The notes under the pieces: generated by a model
What the model saw: the letters and a program-made list of their open reading frames with translations, nothing else
The model's database searches: none
What the model was told of the DNA's origin: nothing
Program-made: the position numbers and the translations under genes
Assembly: GCA_019359615.1 (NCBI GenBank)
Contig: JAHHHA010000019.1
Location: 1-64,000, forward strand
Reading direction: 5' to 3'
Source of the DNA: Cyanosarcina radialis HA8281-LM2
GTDB taxonomy: Bacteria > Cyanobacteriota > Cyanobacteriia > Cyanobacteriales > CCAP-1448
DNA: 64,000 nucleotides
Part shown: piece after piece, positions 29,177-40,033 of the stretch
Position numbering within the stretch: position 1 is the stretch's first letter
Layout: the number at the start of each line of letters is the position of its first letter

Positions 29177-31036
29177 ATGAAACCAACGTTCAGGCTCTTT
29201 GCTCTCCTCTCAGCTAGTATCCTCTCATTGGGGCTGGGCGATCGATACTTACAACTCGCCCAAGCAGCGTTACCCCCAATCTCAAATGAAGATGCCAATA
29301 GCCAGCCAGTTGACCTGGGAGTTTGGGAAGGAGTAGTAGATCTAAGTAATGGCAAAACCACTTTGAAACAACTCAGCGGCGATCGACAAGTGCTAGTCGC
29401 TGCGGTTTTAGGTAATGGCAGCAGGTTAACCTCTGTCGAAATCGCCAGATTGGCTAACAATCGCACTCTCGTTACCACTGGAGCGCGAACCTATGCCTCC
29501 GCGTCATTCCGCTTTTGGCTGCTCAACCAGACAGGAAGTGCATTAGGACAATCTACACCTGGAAATACCACTGGTATTCGCCTACAACTGATGCCTTACG
29601 CCGGAACTACCCCCGCTGCTGACGGCAGCTTTTGCGAACGGGGTGCTACTACCTTGCAAAGACCGATTTGCGTCATCAGTACCTTAATTCCCAACGGTAC
29701 TACTGGGTCTTCTGGCAGAAATGACGGCACCGATCCGGTTTATCTGGCCTACATGAACCCCCGCGATGGCTCTAATCTAGGAGTTACCGACGATCTGGGC
29801 GCTACAGAATTAAACGAAGCTACTGGGCGCGCTAGTGCTACCGACTTTGCCCGCACGGTTTGGTTGCCCAATACGAGAATTCTTCATGGTGGTTCCAGCA
29901 CGATCGGCTTGCGCTTTCGCTACCAGCAAACCAAACCAGGAAACGGGGAGCCGCGAGTTACCAGTTTTCGCTTCAAGTTTCGGATTCTAGCCGATCGCAG
30001 GGTGGGGGCAGCACCGACTTCTACCAATTCTTATGTCACCAGTGTCGCTGGCAATGGCACGCCAGGATCGCAAGATGGCGTTGGGGCAGCAGCCCGGTTC
30101 AACTCCCCATTTGGCGTAGCGATCGACCCCAGGGGTACGAAGCTTTACGTAGTCGATCGGATCAATCACCGCATCCGAGCCATTAATCTCGCTACCAGTC
30201 AGGTAATAACCCTAGCAGGGGGTTCCCAAGGTACTAGCGATGGCATCGGCACCGCCGCCCGGTTCAACTTCCCAACGGGTGCAGCCGTTAACTCTACGGG
30301 AACAAAGCTATACGTAGCCGATCGCTTTAACCATCTGATTCGGGTACTCGATGTAGCCACTAACCAAGTAACGACGATCGCTGGCAGCACTCAAGGTTCT
30401 AACGACGGCCTGGGAACGACAGCCCAGTTTAACCTGCCAAGTAACTTAGCCGTTCATCCCGATGGCAAGAGGCTGTATGCAGTCGATGAGGGCAACCACC
30501 GAATTCGCCAAATCCACCTCGATACCAAGCAGGTGACTACGTTAGCTGGCAGCACTCAAGGTTCTAGCAATGGCATCGGCACGGCAGCCAAGTTTAACTT
30601 TCCAGCGGGTGCAGTTGTCAGCCCCGACGGTAAAAAGTTGTATGTAGCCGATCGAGGAAACCATCGGATTCGAGAAATTAACCTAGAAACTAACGAAGTC
30701 ACCACCCTAGTTGGTAGAACGGTTGGTGCTAACGATGGCGTAGGACTAGAAGCGCAGTTCTATCTACCAACGAGCGTAGCTATTAATCCTAGCGGCACTA
30801 CGGTATATGTCGCCGACCAGGAAAATCACCGCATTCGCGCCATCGATCTCAAAACCAAACAGGTGACTACCATTACCGGAACTACCAAAGGTTTCAAAGA
30901 CGGCTTGGGCAGCGCCGCCCAGTTTGCCAATCCGTTTGGCATTACCGTTAATCCTAGCGGTACGATTTTGTATGTTGGTGATTTCCTCAATCACCGCATT
31001 CGTCAAATTCAAGCGATCGAAGGTCTAGCTCCTTAG
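29177..31036 (+). CDS. Secreted NHL-repeat (six-bladed propeller) protein
   Basis: 619 residues from ATG 29177; a TTG two codons upstream is less likely. Signal peptide to about residue 30 (FALLSASILSLG...LAQA). Residues about 40-290 form a domain shared with the protein at 33921: DLGVWEGVVDLSNGKTTLKQ, then SGRNDGTDPVYLAY, LNEATGRASATDFARTVWLP and a FRFRYQQT-like strand. Residues about 291-615 are six tandem NHL blades, each with DGxGxxAxFxxPxGxAxxPxGxxLYVxDxxNHRIRxI. Six blades make a closed propeller, probably for extracellular protein or ligand binding. Closely related to the truncated gene at 33921. Confidence 0.82.
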   Translation: MKPTFRLFALLSASILSLGLGDRYLQLAQAALPPISNEDANSQPVDLGVWEGVVDLSNGKTTLKQLSGDRQVLVAAVLGNGSRLTSVEIARLANNRTLVTTGARTYASASFRFWLLNQTGSALGQSTPGNTTGIRLQLMPYAGTTPAADGSFCERGATTLQRPICVISTLIPNGTTGSSGRNDGTDPVYLAYMNPRDGSNLGVTDDLGATELNEATGRASATDFARTVWLPNTRILHGGSSTIGLRFRYQQTKPGNGEPRVTSFRFKFRILADRRVGAAPTSTNSYVTSVAGNGTPGSQDGVGAAARFNSPFGVAIDPRGTKLYVVDRINHRIRAINLATSQVITLAGGSQGTSDGIGTAARFNFPTGAAVNSTGTKLYVADRFNHLIRVLDVATNQVTTIAGSTQGSNDGLGTTAQFNLPSNLAVHPDGKRLYAVDEGNHRIRQIHLDTKQVTTLAGSTQGSSNGIGTAAKFNFPAGAVVSPDGKKLYVADRGNHRIREINLETNEVTTLVGRTVGANDGVGLEAQFYLPTSVAINPSGTTVYVADQENHRIRAIDLKTKQVTTITGTTKGFKDGLGSAAQFANPFGITVNPSGTILYVGDFLNHRIRQIQAIEGLAP

Positions 31037-31209
31037 AAGTGTGGAGTGTGGAGTGTGGAGTTAAAAATTCTTCCCTGCCTCTCCTGCTACTCTGCTCCCC
31101 TCTCCCCATCCCCCCATCCCCCCATCTCCCCTGGCGATCGATTTGCTAATTTCGCAAAAATTTTTAATAATTTTTAATAAAGCGAAGCGAAGTTGAGGGA
31201 GCAGCGAGA

Positions 31210-31503
31210 ATGACGATCGAATTTGTCAACGAACATCGAGAAGTGGTAGTAGCTGACGGCGCTAACTTAAGACAGAAGGCTTTACAGAACGGGATTGAAA
31301 TCTATAACTGGACAGGAAAATTAACCAATTGTGGCGGCAATGGGCAATGCGGCACCTGTATTGTCGAAATCGTTGAAGGAATGGAAAACCTCTCTCCTAA
31401 AACTGACTTTGAACAGCGCAGGCTGAAGAAAAAACCTGAAAGCTATCGTTTGGCCTGTCAAACCCTAGTCAACGGCCCGGTTAAGGTCAAAACCAAACCT
31501 TAA
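31210..31503 (+). CDS. 2Fe-2S plant-type ferredoxin
   Basis: 97 residues, one [2Fe-2S] ferredoxin domain. Cluster ligands are in [13 protein letters not shown] (three Cys, spaced C-x4-C-x2-C) and in the later [11 protein letters not shown]. The segment between them ([20 protein letters not shown]) is typical of small cyanobacterial ferredoxin-like proteins rather than of PetF, which has CxxxxCxxC with a different loop. It likely carries electrons in the cytoplasm; the partner is unknown. It is followed about 100 bases later by psbM, a neighbourhood I have seen in other cyanobacteria. Confidence 0.85.
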   Translation: MTIEFVNEHREVVVADGANLRQKALQNGIEIYNWTGKLTNCGGNGQCGTCIVEIVEGMENLSPKTDFEQRRLKKKPESYRLACQTLVNGPVKVKTKP

Positions 31504-31607
31504 AACTTGAGTGTAGGATGATTCTGAACTCCTGAACTCCTGTATTCTGGTTACAAGATGATATCCTAGAATTTGTTGAGTTAAAACGATCTAGAGGCAT
31601 CGGTTCC

Positions 31608-31721
31608 ATGCAAGTTAACGATCTTGGCTTTGTCGCCAGTATGCTTTTTGTGCTAGTTCCGGCTGTGTTTCTGCTAATTTTGTACATCCAAACAGCCAGC
31701 CGTGAAAGCAAGAAGTCTTAA
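31608..31721 (+). CDS. psbM: Photosystem II protein M
   Basis: 37 residues, beginning [20 protein letters not shown] and ending [17 protein letters not shown]. The MxVNxLxF start, the single membrane helix with LFVLVPxxFLLILY and the short polar tail identify PsbM, the small subunit at the PSII dimer interface. Length agrees with the family (33-38). It lies downstream of a ferredoxin gene and ends just before a bidirectional terminator hairpin. Confidence 0.95.
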   Translation: MQVNDLGFVASMLFVLVPAVFLLILYIQTASRESKKS

Positions 31722-31751
31722 TGTTTCTAGGAAACAGACAACAGTAAGAGG

Positions 31752-31792
31752 TTGGGCAGAGGATTTAATCCTCTGCCCAATCATTGTTTTTT
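31752..31792. terminator. Rho-independent terminator, probably bidirectional
   Basis: A perfect 13-bp hairpin TTGGGCAGAGGAT / ATCCTCTGCCCAA with a TTA loop (31752-31780) is followed by TCATTG and T6 on the plus strand. It sits between the convergent psbM and universal stress protein genes and can end both. Confidence 0.85.
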
Positions 31793-31798
31793 AATTAT

Positions 31799-32650
31799 TC
31801 AAGCAGGGGTACGCGCTAATAACACCGGACAATTAGCATAAACCCGCACGTAATCTGAAACCGATGTGCCCAGCAAGCGGTCTAAATCGGGTAGACTCTT
31901 AGCTACAGAAGGACGGCGATCGGGAGAACCCAAGATCAAAAGGTTAACGTGTTGGTCTTCGGCCACCTGACAGATTTGCTCTGCTGGCTTGCCGCTGGTG
32001 ACGACGCAACGGTAGGCAACTCCCATTTTTTTCGCTTTAGCCACTGCTGGCGCGAGAATAGGGTCTTTTTCGGCGTTGGCGGCTGAGACTTCCGTGGCTT
32101 TCCCTCCCGTACTGGGATTGATGTGCAGTAGAACTAGCTGTCCGCCTTTGATGTCTCGCAACATATAGAGTGCCAGATCGAGACATTTTTGAGCCGATTC
32201 GGATTTATCCATTGCCACCATAATCCGTTGGATTTTTTTGACGTAAATATCGTCTTTCACCAACAACATCGGACGATTAGATAATTGAAAAACGTATTGG
32301 CTGACGGAATTTTCTAAAATCGATTCGAGGCGTTTGAGTCCCCGCGATCCCATAATAATTAGATCGGTGTTGATTTCCTCGGCTACATGGCAAACGACAT
32401 CTTTAGGATCGCCTTGCCGCAACATACTAGAAACATGATTTGGATCGAGTTTTAAAGATTGAATGGCAGTCGCCAGAATCTTACCCCCCTCTTCCCACTT
32501 AGTCGTCATGTTTTCCGAACTGACTTGGGGCGGCACTGCGTGCAAAATGGTGACAGAGGCTCGCTGGATTGAAGGTAGCTCCATTAAAGCCTTGAGCATC
32601 GTCTCTGATTGTCCGGTTCCAGAGTCGGCTAATAAAATCTTCTCAATCAT
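31799..32650 (-). CDS. Tandem universal stress protein (UspA family)
   Basis: 283 residues made of two Usp domains (about 1-135 and 140-283). Domain 1 starts MIEKILLADSGTGQSETMLK and ends with LIIMGSRGLKRLESILENS and VSQYVFQLSNRPMLLV, the nucleotide-loop and dimer strands. Domain 2 has RIMVAMDKSESAQKCLDLAL and NLLILGSPDRRPS, ending DYVRVYANCPVLLART. The second loop is enlarged and changed, so ATP binding there is less sure. Cytoplasmic stress-response protein, exact role unknown. Single gene. Confidence 0.9.
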   Translation of the reverse strand: MIEKILLADSGTGQSETMLKALMELPSIQRASVTILHAVPPQVSSENMTTKWEEGGKILATAIQSLKLDPNHVSSMLRQGDPKDVVCHVAEEINTDLIIMGSRGLKRLESILENSVSQYVFQLSNRPMLLVKDDIYVKKIQRIMVAMDKSESAQKCLDLALYMLRDIKGGQLVLLHINPSTGGKATEVSAANAEKDPILAPAVAKAKKMGVAYRCVVTSGKPAEQICQVAEDQHVNLLILGSPDRRPSVAKSLPDLDRLLGTSVSDYVRVYANCPVLLARTPA

Positions 32651-32912
32651 ATAAATTGCTATCGTTTAGGTGTTTTCAAACAGTGGCGATCGCTTTAATT
32701 ATAACTTGGCATAATTCTGGCATTAGCTAATTAACTAATCTTAAAATTTGTCGATCGAATAGTTATTATCAAAAAAAATCAATATTATTATGAACTCATA
32801 TATAGCATTTCTAAATGACTTGTGGGATAGCCGTCCCGGCTGTCCCAGTGGGCAGGCTGGAAGCCTAACCTACAAGATTTTCATCAATTTTTTAGACTCA
32901 CTATATTATGTT

Positions 32913-33599
32913 TCAAAGTAATTCAATTAATGGCTGTAGAATTGGCGGAATTTTATCTCGATTAGTTTTGAGGATAGCGTTGGCGATTCCTAAGACTAAT
33001 TTTCCTGAAAGCTCTCTTAAGACAAGTCCTGACGCATTTGCGGGCGTGACTTCTCGAAGGGTGATGTTATTAACAGCGAAATTCCAAGTATTAGCATTTA
33101 ACACGTAAGATACGGTTATAGTTGCCATAACTCGATCGATCGCTACTTGGTTAACTTGAAATTTCTGCTCTCGATCGCGCTGTTCGGGCGGCGGCTGGTT
33201 TTTCTGCAAAAAAGAGGCGATCTCGGCCATATTGTTGCGGTTCAACTTCTGCTCGATATGTAGATCTACTCGTTCCAGTGCAAAGTCATCGATTTTGACA
33301 TTTTCCCCTAGCAAACTTAACGGTTGCAGTTTGAGTTCGAGGCGATCGAACTCCATGAGATAGCCAGTAGCAAAGTCTGGTGGGTTATCGATCGTCAGTT
33401 TAGCGATCGCTAGTTGACTGTTAAAGGGATTTAATTTCAGATTTTCAACTTTGACGTTCACCCCCAAAGCCTTACTAGCTTCTCCTTCGATGCTTGTTGT
33501 CACTAGGCGATCGAGCGACAACCACAGCGTTCCTAAAACCGCGATCGCGACTAGGAAAATGGCGATCGAAATTCTTTGCAGTCGGCGAGACTTTGACAC
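32913..33599 (-). CDS. AsmA-like membrane-anchored protein, short form
   Basis: I prefer GTG at 33599 (228 residues). The longer frame to 33722 passes through a GGGGAGGCAGGGGAAGCAG repeat tract and gives a Cys/Pro-rich start that looks non-coding. One N-terminal helix (ISIAIFLVAIAVLGTLWLSL) is followed by an AsmA-like beta segment: VKVENLKLNPFNSQLAIAKL, TIDNPPDF and LMEFDRLELKLQPLSLLGEN. AsmA/TamB/DUF748 relatives are bridge-like lipid transport proteins and usually much longer, so this resembles only their N-terminal part. Function unknown. Confidence 0.6.
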   Translation of the reverse strand: MSKSRRLQRISIAIFLVAIAVLGTLWLSLDRLVTTSIEGEASKALGVNVKVENLKLNPFNSQLAIAKLTIDNPPDFATGYLMEFDRLELKLQPLSLLGENVKIDDFALERVDLHIEQKLNRNNMAEIASFLQKNQPPPEQRDREQKFQVNQVAIDRVMATITVSYVLNANTWNFAVNNITLREVTPANASGLVLRELSGKLVLGIANAILKTNRDKIPPILQPLIELL

Positions 33600-33920
33600 G
33601 GGGAGGAGGGAAGAGGCTTTCAAGGGTATGTTTTTTAGACTTGGGGTGGTTCTGAAGCAGGGGAGGCAGGGGAAGCAGGGGGAGCAGGGGAGAAAAAGCC
33701 ATTGTTTTCGTCGTCTACCCATCGCTCACAGAGCAAACTGTTAAAAACATACACCTGTAAGGGGGAAAGAGGGCGGAGAGGGCGAGAGAATTATTAGCTA
33801 CTGACAACTAACAACTAACAACTGACATTCTGAGTCTGGCACTCGTGTACCTAAACTAGCTGGCTGGAGACGTGTTTCTACCATGTTATGGTTTTGAAAT
33901 AAAAACCTCCAGAAGTTGAT

Positions 33921-34901
33921 ATGAAAAAGCAACTAAAAATCTTTGCTTTGGGTTCAGTTACCTGTCTCCCTCTGTTCTTATGGACTCAAAACTTATCCTT
34001 GTCCCACGCTACTAGATCGGAGAGGGCGATCGCAGAGCGAGACACGTCATCGCTAGACTTAGGAATTTGGGAGGGAGAAGTCGATGTAGCTACTGGCAAA
34101 GTCAACCTCAAGCCAATAAGTACAGACAATAGCGTCCTAGTTGCTGCCCTTTTAGGGAAAGACAGCGGCATTAACGCCTCTAGCTACTGGGCTGGACGAA
34201 ACGCCAAGATCTATAACAATAACCCTCTGGTAGCGAACGGTAGCAACCAATTTGCCTCCGCAGACGTTTCTTTCCGAATATTCAATAACACCGGAGCCGT
34301 CTTGGGACAAACTACTGGTGGAGGGACAACTGGCGTTCGCCTGCAACTCATGCCCTATCAGGGCAGTACCCCCGCTGCCGATGGCACCTTCTGCGAAACT
34401 GGAGCCACTACCCTTCAACAGCCGATTTGCGTCATCAGTAGCACTATTCCTAGAGGCAAAATCGGGGCATCCGGGCGCAACGATGGTAGCGACCCGGTTT
34501 ACCTAACCTATAGCTTGCCTTCCGGACTTGACAACCCCAACGCTCCTGAATTAAACGAGGCCACCGGACGGCTCGGCCCTATAGACTTTGCCCGTACGGC
34601 CTGGTTCCCAAATCTCGCGGTGCAAAACAGCACTATAGTAAAAACTATTGTTAAAGTACGTTTCCGCTACCAACAAACAGCACCAGGAAACGGTCAGCCG
34701 CGAGTCACCCGTTTTCGTTACAAGTTTCAGATTTTGGCCGATCGCAATGGGGGAGGAGCAGCAGCACCAACACCAGCTAATGCCTACGTCACCACCATCG
34801 CTGGAGATGGCACCACGGGTTTACAGGATGGAATTGGAGCAGCCGTTCGCTTGGCGGTTGAAACCGCAGCTATACAAACAAAGTCTGCCTGCGCAGACTA
34901 A
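33921..34901 (+). pseudogene. NHL-family secreted protein truncated by a repeat
   Basis: 326 residues. Signal peptide (FALGSVTCLPLFLWTQ), then the same domain as in the intact protein at 29177: DLGIWEGEVDVATGKVNLKP, SGRNDGSDPVYLTY, PELNEATGRLGPIDFARTAW and VRFRYQQTAPGNGQPRVTRF. The first NHL blade starts (YVTTIAGDGTTGLQDGIGAA) and then switches to RLAVETAAIQTKSACAD and a stop. That last segment is the dispersed repeat GGCGGTTGAAACCGCAGC ... GTCTGCCTGCGCAGACTA (about 34854-34902), so the propeller has been lost. The globular domain could still be secreted. Confidence 0.8.
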
Positions 34902-35100
34902 AGAATAAAGAGGATTTTAAAGCAACTATAACTATACTGCTCCTAACAGGTCGATCGATGCGAGCCACTCTACAGACGGATCTGCTTCCCCTGCTTCCCT
35001 TGCTTCCCCCTCTCCCCTCTCCCCTCTCCATGTCTCCCCTCTCTTCGCCCTCTCCCCATTCACGCCCCGTACTGCTATCTTAAGTGGGAGGAAATTTTAA

Positions 35101-36379
<1,279 letters not shown>

Positions 36380-36384
36380 AAGAA

Positions 36385-36566
36385 GTTCAGAAATTCAGAA
36401 TTTCAGAATTTCAGAAGGTTAGGAAGTGTTAAGTGTTAAGTGTGGAGTGTGGAGTTAAAAATTCTCCCCATCTCCCCATCTCCCCATCCCCCCATCTCCC
36501 CATCTCCCCATCCCCCCATCTCCCCATCTCCCCATCTCCCCATCTCCCCATCCCCCCATCTCCTCA
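36385..36566. repeat. Short tandem repeats before the GDSL gene
   Basis: CAGAATTTCAGAATTTCAG units (about 36393-36415), then AGTGTTAAGTGTTAAGTGTG, then an uninterrupted run of CCCCATCTCCCCATC units (about 36464-36563). The tract is open in some frames but is not coding. Confidence 0.85.
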
Positions 36567-36567
36567 G

Positions 36568-37155
36568 ATGCGTATTTGCTTCATTGGTGACTCTTTTGTT
36601 AACGGTACTGGCGATCCTGAATGTCTGGGTTGGGCGGGAAGGATTTGTACGGCGGCGAGAAAGCAAGGTTACGACCTTACATATTACAATTTGGGGATTA
36701 GAAGAGAAACTAGCGCCGATATTTTAGCTCGCTGGCAGGGTGAAGTTTTTCGTCGTTTGCCATCTGAATATGAAGGCAGAATTGTTTTGTCTTTCGGAGT
36801 TAACGATACTACGATCGAAAACGATAAAATTCGGGTTGAATTAGCAGATTCGATCGCTAATACTCGTCAAATTCTGACTACAGCTAAACAGTTGTTTCCT
36901 ATCTTAATGGTAAGCCCGCTGCCCATAGCAGATTGCGAACAAAATTCCCGAAGTGCTAAATTATCAGCGCGTTTAGCTGAGGTTTGTCATCAGCTAGATG
37001 TGCCGTACCTCGATGCTTTCCCTGCGATGTTAGCATCAATAGTATGGATGAATGAAGTAGCAGCAAACGATGGCGCTCACCCTAGTGCAGCAGGTTACTC
37101 AGAATTAGCTGGGTTGGTGCAAAGTTGGCCAGGTTGGTTATCTTGGTTCGACTAG
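36568..37155 (+). CDS. GDSL/SGNH-family lipase or esterase
   Basis: 195 residues from ATG 36568 (MRICFIGDSFVNGTGDPE); the open frame upstream is a CCCCATCTC repeat tract. SGNH blocks are all present: GDSFVNG (nucleophile Ser), the Gly of NLGIRRETS, SFGVNDTT (block III Asn) and DGAHPSAAGY (Asp and His). No signal peptide, so it is probably cytoplasmic. The substrate is unknown. It may be co-transcribed with pyrH-frr, but the repeat tract between them makes that uncertain. Confidence 0.9.
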   Translation: MRICFIGDSFVNGTGDPECLGWAGRICTAARKQGYDLTYYNLGIRRETSADILARWQGEVFRRLPSEYEGRIVLSFGVNDTTIENDKIRVELADSIANTRQILTTAKQLFPILMVSPLPIADCEQNSRSAKLSARLAEVCHQLDVPYLDAFPAMLASIVWMNEVAANDGAHPSAAGYSELAGLVQSWPGWLSWFD

Positions 37156-37199
37156 ATTGCGCTTTGCTATATCAAATCCGGTCGATCGAGCATAATTAA

Positions 37200-37345
37200 T
37201 AGACCTTTTGCATAAGTCGATAACTCATCTGCGTTCATCTGCGTTTATCTGCAGTTCATCTGTGTTATATATCCAGCAATCCTAAATGAGAAATCCAACG
37301 TTATTGGGATGTTGGGTTTCACTCCGTTCAACCCAACCTACGGTT
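37200..37345. repeat. Degraded TAGACC element plus GTTGGGTTTCACTCC repeat
   Basis: 37200-37290 resembles the left part of the 9523 element (TAGACCTTTTGCATAAGTC and several CTGCGTTYATCTGC units) without its right terminus. 37300-37340 is the ATGTTGGGTTTCACTCCGTT / CAACCCAACCTACGG inverted repeat found also at 41842-41892 and 52662-52694. Confidence 0.7.
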
Positions 37346-37366
37346 TAAAACTACTATATGTGTCGT

Positions 37367-38278
37367 TTAAATGCCAAAGTATCCTAAAAAAGTCAAGTTA
37401 ATATCGGCAGATTGCTGACCTACAGAACAACCATCGTGAATGAGGTTATCGGTAGGAGCAATATATGCTTCTCCAGGTGCTACTTTCAACTTAATTACAG
37501 GATATGAGGGGTAAAGTTTCATGAACTCATACCCTAGATTCAGTCCGCGATAATGCTGAAAAATATCTTCTGGATCTGATAAATTTAAAGCTTTGAATAT
37601 CTCCATCAACGGGAGATTAATAAATAAGAAGAAGCGATCTTCGCGTCCGAGGTTGAGGCAAATTCGATTTCTCGATCGATGTCGCCGTCTGAGAGGAAAT
37701 AGATCGTGACTGTCGAGGTGCATACCGATATGATATCTCGTAGTTGAATCGATCGAACTATCGAGATCGGTCGTGACGGTTCTTAATCCTGGTTGTCCGA
37801 CATAAACACCTATATTGGTTGGTTGGTGGGGATATAAGTAATAATGAGGCAAGTAATCGGTAATGGCCGCGATCGCCTGTTGGTAATCTCGATGCGATCG
37901 AATCGATCGAGATAGCTGTTTGTACGATTCTCTAGTTGGATCGAATTGCCTCTCAAGCGGTTCGATTATAGCTTCGATCGGAGCTAAAACTCGATCGGGA
38001 AATCGACACACGCCCAGATCGGAACCCAAGCCCCATGGGCGATCGCTGGAGTTAATTCGAGCCATTCTTAACAAATTGCTTTCCGTAAAATTGGGTTCTC
38101 TCCACGGTTCTTGAGGGACAAAAGCACCCGATCGATATTTGAGGCGATCGTCTACTAATTCTATTTCCTGAGTCGTTCCAGAACTCAACAAAATTCTGGG
38201 GCTTTTAGGTTCTAGGTTCGGACAGCAAAAAAGTTGTACTCCCGATTGTAGTTTTAGAGTTTTTTCTTTGACTAGCAT
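37367..38278 (-). CDS. Putative Fe(II)-dependent oxygenase of the RiPP cluster
   Basis: 303 residues. The C-terminal two thirds look like a double-stranded beta-helix oxygenase: YHIGMHLDSHDLFPL (H-x-D), NRICLNLGREDRFFLFINLP, VAPGEAYIAPTDNLIHDGCS (distal His) and ADINLTFLGYF. This HxD...H pattern is that of Fe(II)/2-oxoglutarate enzymes; an Arg for 2-oxoglutarate is not obvious. It follows the radical SAM gene by 19 bases and has a GAGGAAA ribosome site, so it likely modifies the same peptide, for example by hydroxylation. The activity is inference. Confidence 0.6.
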   Translation of the reverse strand: MLVKEKTLKLQSGVQLFCCPNLEPKSPRILLSSGTTQEIELVDDRLKYRSGAFVPQEPWREPNFTESNLLRMARINSSDRPWGLGSDLGVCRFPDRVLAPIEAIIEPLERQFDPTRESYKQLSRSIRSHRDYQQAIAAITDYLPHYYLYPHQPTNIGVYVGQPGLRTVTTDLDSSIDSTTRYHIGMHLDSHDLFPLRRRHRSRNRICLNLGREDRFFLFINLPLMEIFKALNLSDPEDIFQHYRGLNLGYEFMKLYPSYPVIKLKVAPGEAYIAPTDNLIHDGCSVGQQSADINLTFLGYFGI

Positions 38279-38297
38279 TGCTATTAATTTTCCTCAA

Positions 38298-39482
38298 TTA
38301 CCAAATACCGTTTAAAGCCAGCACTTCTTCATTTTCATGGCCTTTGATGTTAAGGCTACCCGTAATCGGATTGATAATTCCTACTTGTTTGAAGCGCCGC
38401 TCCATGTATGCGAGGATTCCTTTAACTTGAACGCATTTAGCATTCCCTTCAGTATCGACCTGATGGTAGCCCACGCTTTCCTCTGCGGCGGGATAGCCAC
38501 TACAACTACCAAAATAAGGGCAAGATTTACAAGCAGATGCTATCCGTTTTTCAGCAGCATCTATTACTTTTTGATGTTGAGTTCCTGAAATTATTTCAGC
38601 TAAAGGCGTGGTAAATAAATTGCCATGGCTGAATTCAGGATTATACGCATCAGCATAACTATAAACATCGCCGTTAACATTCAGCAAATAAATCCATTCC
38701 CATTCTCGCTTGTTATAAATCGAGGTTTTCTTCTGGGAACTGTAATGATTAAAAATTTGTTTGATATAAGTAGCCAGCGGTTCGACTGCTACCGGATTTT
38801 CACTCGCCAACCACAATTCAAAGATAGTCTGAAAGGCGCTCAAAACTTCGCTAGCCTCAATTTCATACCCAGCGTGTTGTCCGTCAAAAGCTCCATCGAA
38901 TAATGGCAACAGCCGAAAATGAATACCTCTGGTTTCGTAGAACTGATAAATTTCTTGGATGTAGGGAAGATTGAGTTTAGTCAACACCGTAACGCAACCA
39001 AAAGAAATATTTTCTGCTCGCAGGCGTTCCATGTTAGCTAATACAGTTGCCTGAGAATTAACCCCAGAGCGATCGACTCGCAATCCGCCAAATAAATCTA
39101 CCGAAACGCCCATCGCATCAAAACCTTCTCGCAATAAACGCAGGCGCTCTTTATTCAATACAGTTAAATTAGTTTGAACAGCATTTCTCACCGAACCAGT
39201 TAAGGGTTCAAAAATTTTTTGCTGGAGATCGAAGGCTCGCCAATAATAGTCTGGGTGTTGCAGGAGAGGTTCGCCACCATGCCAAATAAAATCAATATCT
39301 GTAGGGTGTTCCAGTTGCGCGTAATAGCTGGCGATGTTTTTGTACATTTGCTCTAGTTGTTCTAGAGCGATCGCTTCCCTATTACCTAGTTCGGCATATT
39401 CATAACAGTAACGACAGCGAAGATTGCAGAACTTAGAACTCTTAATTACAAATTGTACTTTTTTATTGCTGTTGCCCACCAT
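38298..39482 (-). CDS. Radical SAM/SPASM peptide maturase
   Basis: 394 residues from ATG 39482 (MVGNSNKKVQFVIKSS), preferred because GAGG lies upstream; an ATG at 39542 would add 20 residues. The radical SAM motif is FCNLRCRYCYEYA (CxxxCxxC), with the usual FIWHGGEPLLQHPDYYW and TNLTVLN segments. The C-terminal SPASM region has SACKSCPYFGSCSGYP and a later KCVQ for auxiliary clusters. Such enzymes make cross-links in RiPP precursors. It lies directly downstream of two Nif11-type precursor genes. The FxD motifs in those cores suggest three-residue cyclophane formation, as in the triceptides. Confidence 0.85.
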   Translation of the reverse strand: MVGNSNKKVQFVIKSSKFCNLRCRYCYEYAELGNREAIALEQLEQMYKNIASYYAQLEHPTDIDFIWHGGEPLLQHPDYYWRAFDLQQKIFEPLTGSVRNAVQTNLTVLNKERLRLLREGFDAMGVSVDLFGGLRVDRSGVNSQATVLANMERLRAENISFGCVTVLTKLNLPYIQEIYQFYETRGIHFRLLPLFDGAFDGQHAGYEIEASEVLSAFQTIFELWLASENPVAVEPLATYIKQIFNHYSSQKKTSIYNKREWEWIYLLNVNGDVYSYADAYNPEFSHGNLFTTPLAEIISGTQHQKVIDAAEKRIASACKSCPYFGSCSGYPAAEESVGYHQVDTEGNAKCVQVKGILAYMERRFKQVGIINPITGSLNIKGHENEEVLALNGIW

Positions 39483-39628
39483 ATTTTTAACCTCGATCGC
39501 ACGAAACTTTGTGTAGCCTAGAATTGTAATTGCCTGAAACATTTGAGGAGATAGCGATCGCTATCTCCTATTACAGCAGAGCAGTTAAATAATATCTATC
39601 TGCTGCAATCTCGAACTAAGCTATGAAT

Positions 39629-39922
39629 TTATAACAGCTTTTTGGGGGGCTTTTTGACTTCAATAAATAGTGGCTCATCGGAAAAATCAATGAATTTTGG
39701 TGTTGCTCCTCCTGCTACACTTCCCAACTGTTGCTCGGACAGTTCGCCCTGGTTAGTCAATACTGCCTTAAGATCTTCAATGGTGAAGTTGTAGCCATGA
39801 GATTGGGCAATCTGGATCAAAGCTTGAGGAGCAACTTTAGCCAACACCTGGTTAAGCTGTCCTTGAAGCTGTTTGTTTTGGAAAATGGTATCGAAAAACT
39901 GAATAACTGAATCTTGCAACAC
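39629..39922 (-). CDS. Nif11-like RiPP precursor 1
   Basis: 97 residues from GTG 39922 with an AAGGAGA ribosome site. Leader (about 1-71): a Nif11-type helix bundle (DSVIQFFDTIFQNKQLQGQL, ALIQIAQSHGYNFTIEDL) ending in LSEQQLGSVAGG, the double-glycine cleavage site. Core: ATPKFIDFSDEPLFIEV, then a Lys/Pro-rich tail. The leader is almost identical to precursor 2. The core shares FxDFSDEPLF, the probable modification site, while the tail varies. No Cys, Ser or Thr pattern of a lanthipeptide. Confidence 0.85.
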   Translation of the reverse strand: MLQDSVIQFFDTIFQNKQLQGQLNQVLAKVAPQALIQIAQSHGYNFTIEDLKAVLTNQGELSEQQLGSVAGGATPKFIDFSDEPLFIEVKKPPKKLL

Positions 39923-40033
39923 GATTGTTTTCTCCTTAATTGGTTAATTGTATGTTTGTAGGAGCGGTTCTCTCTATTTGGAGTAGTTCCTGCTCGCTAT
40001 ATTCAAATTAAACTTTTAAAATCGACTTGTCAG

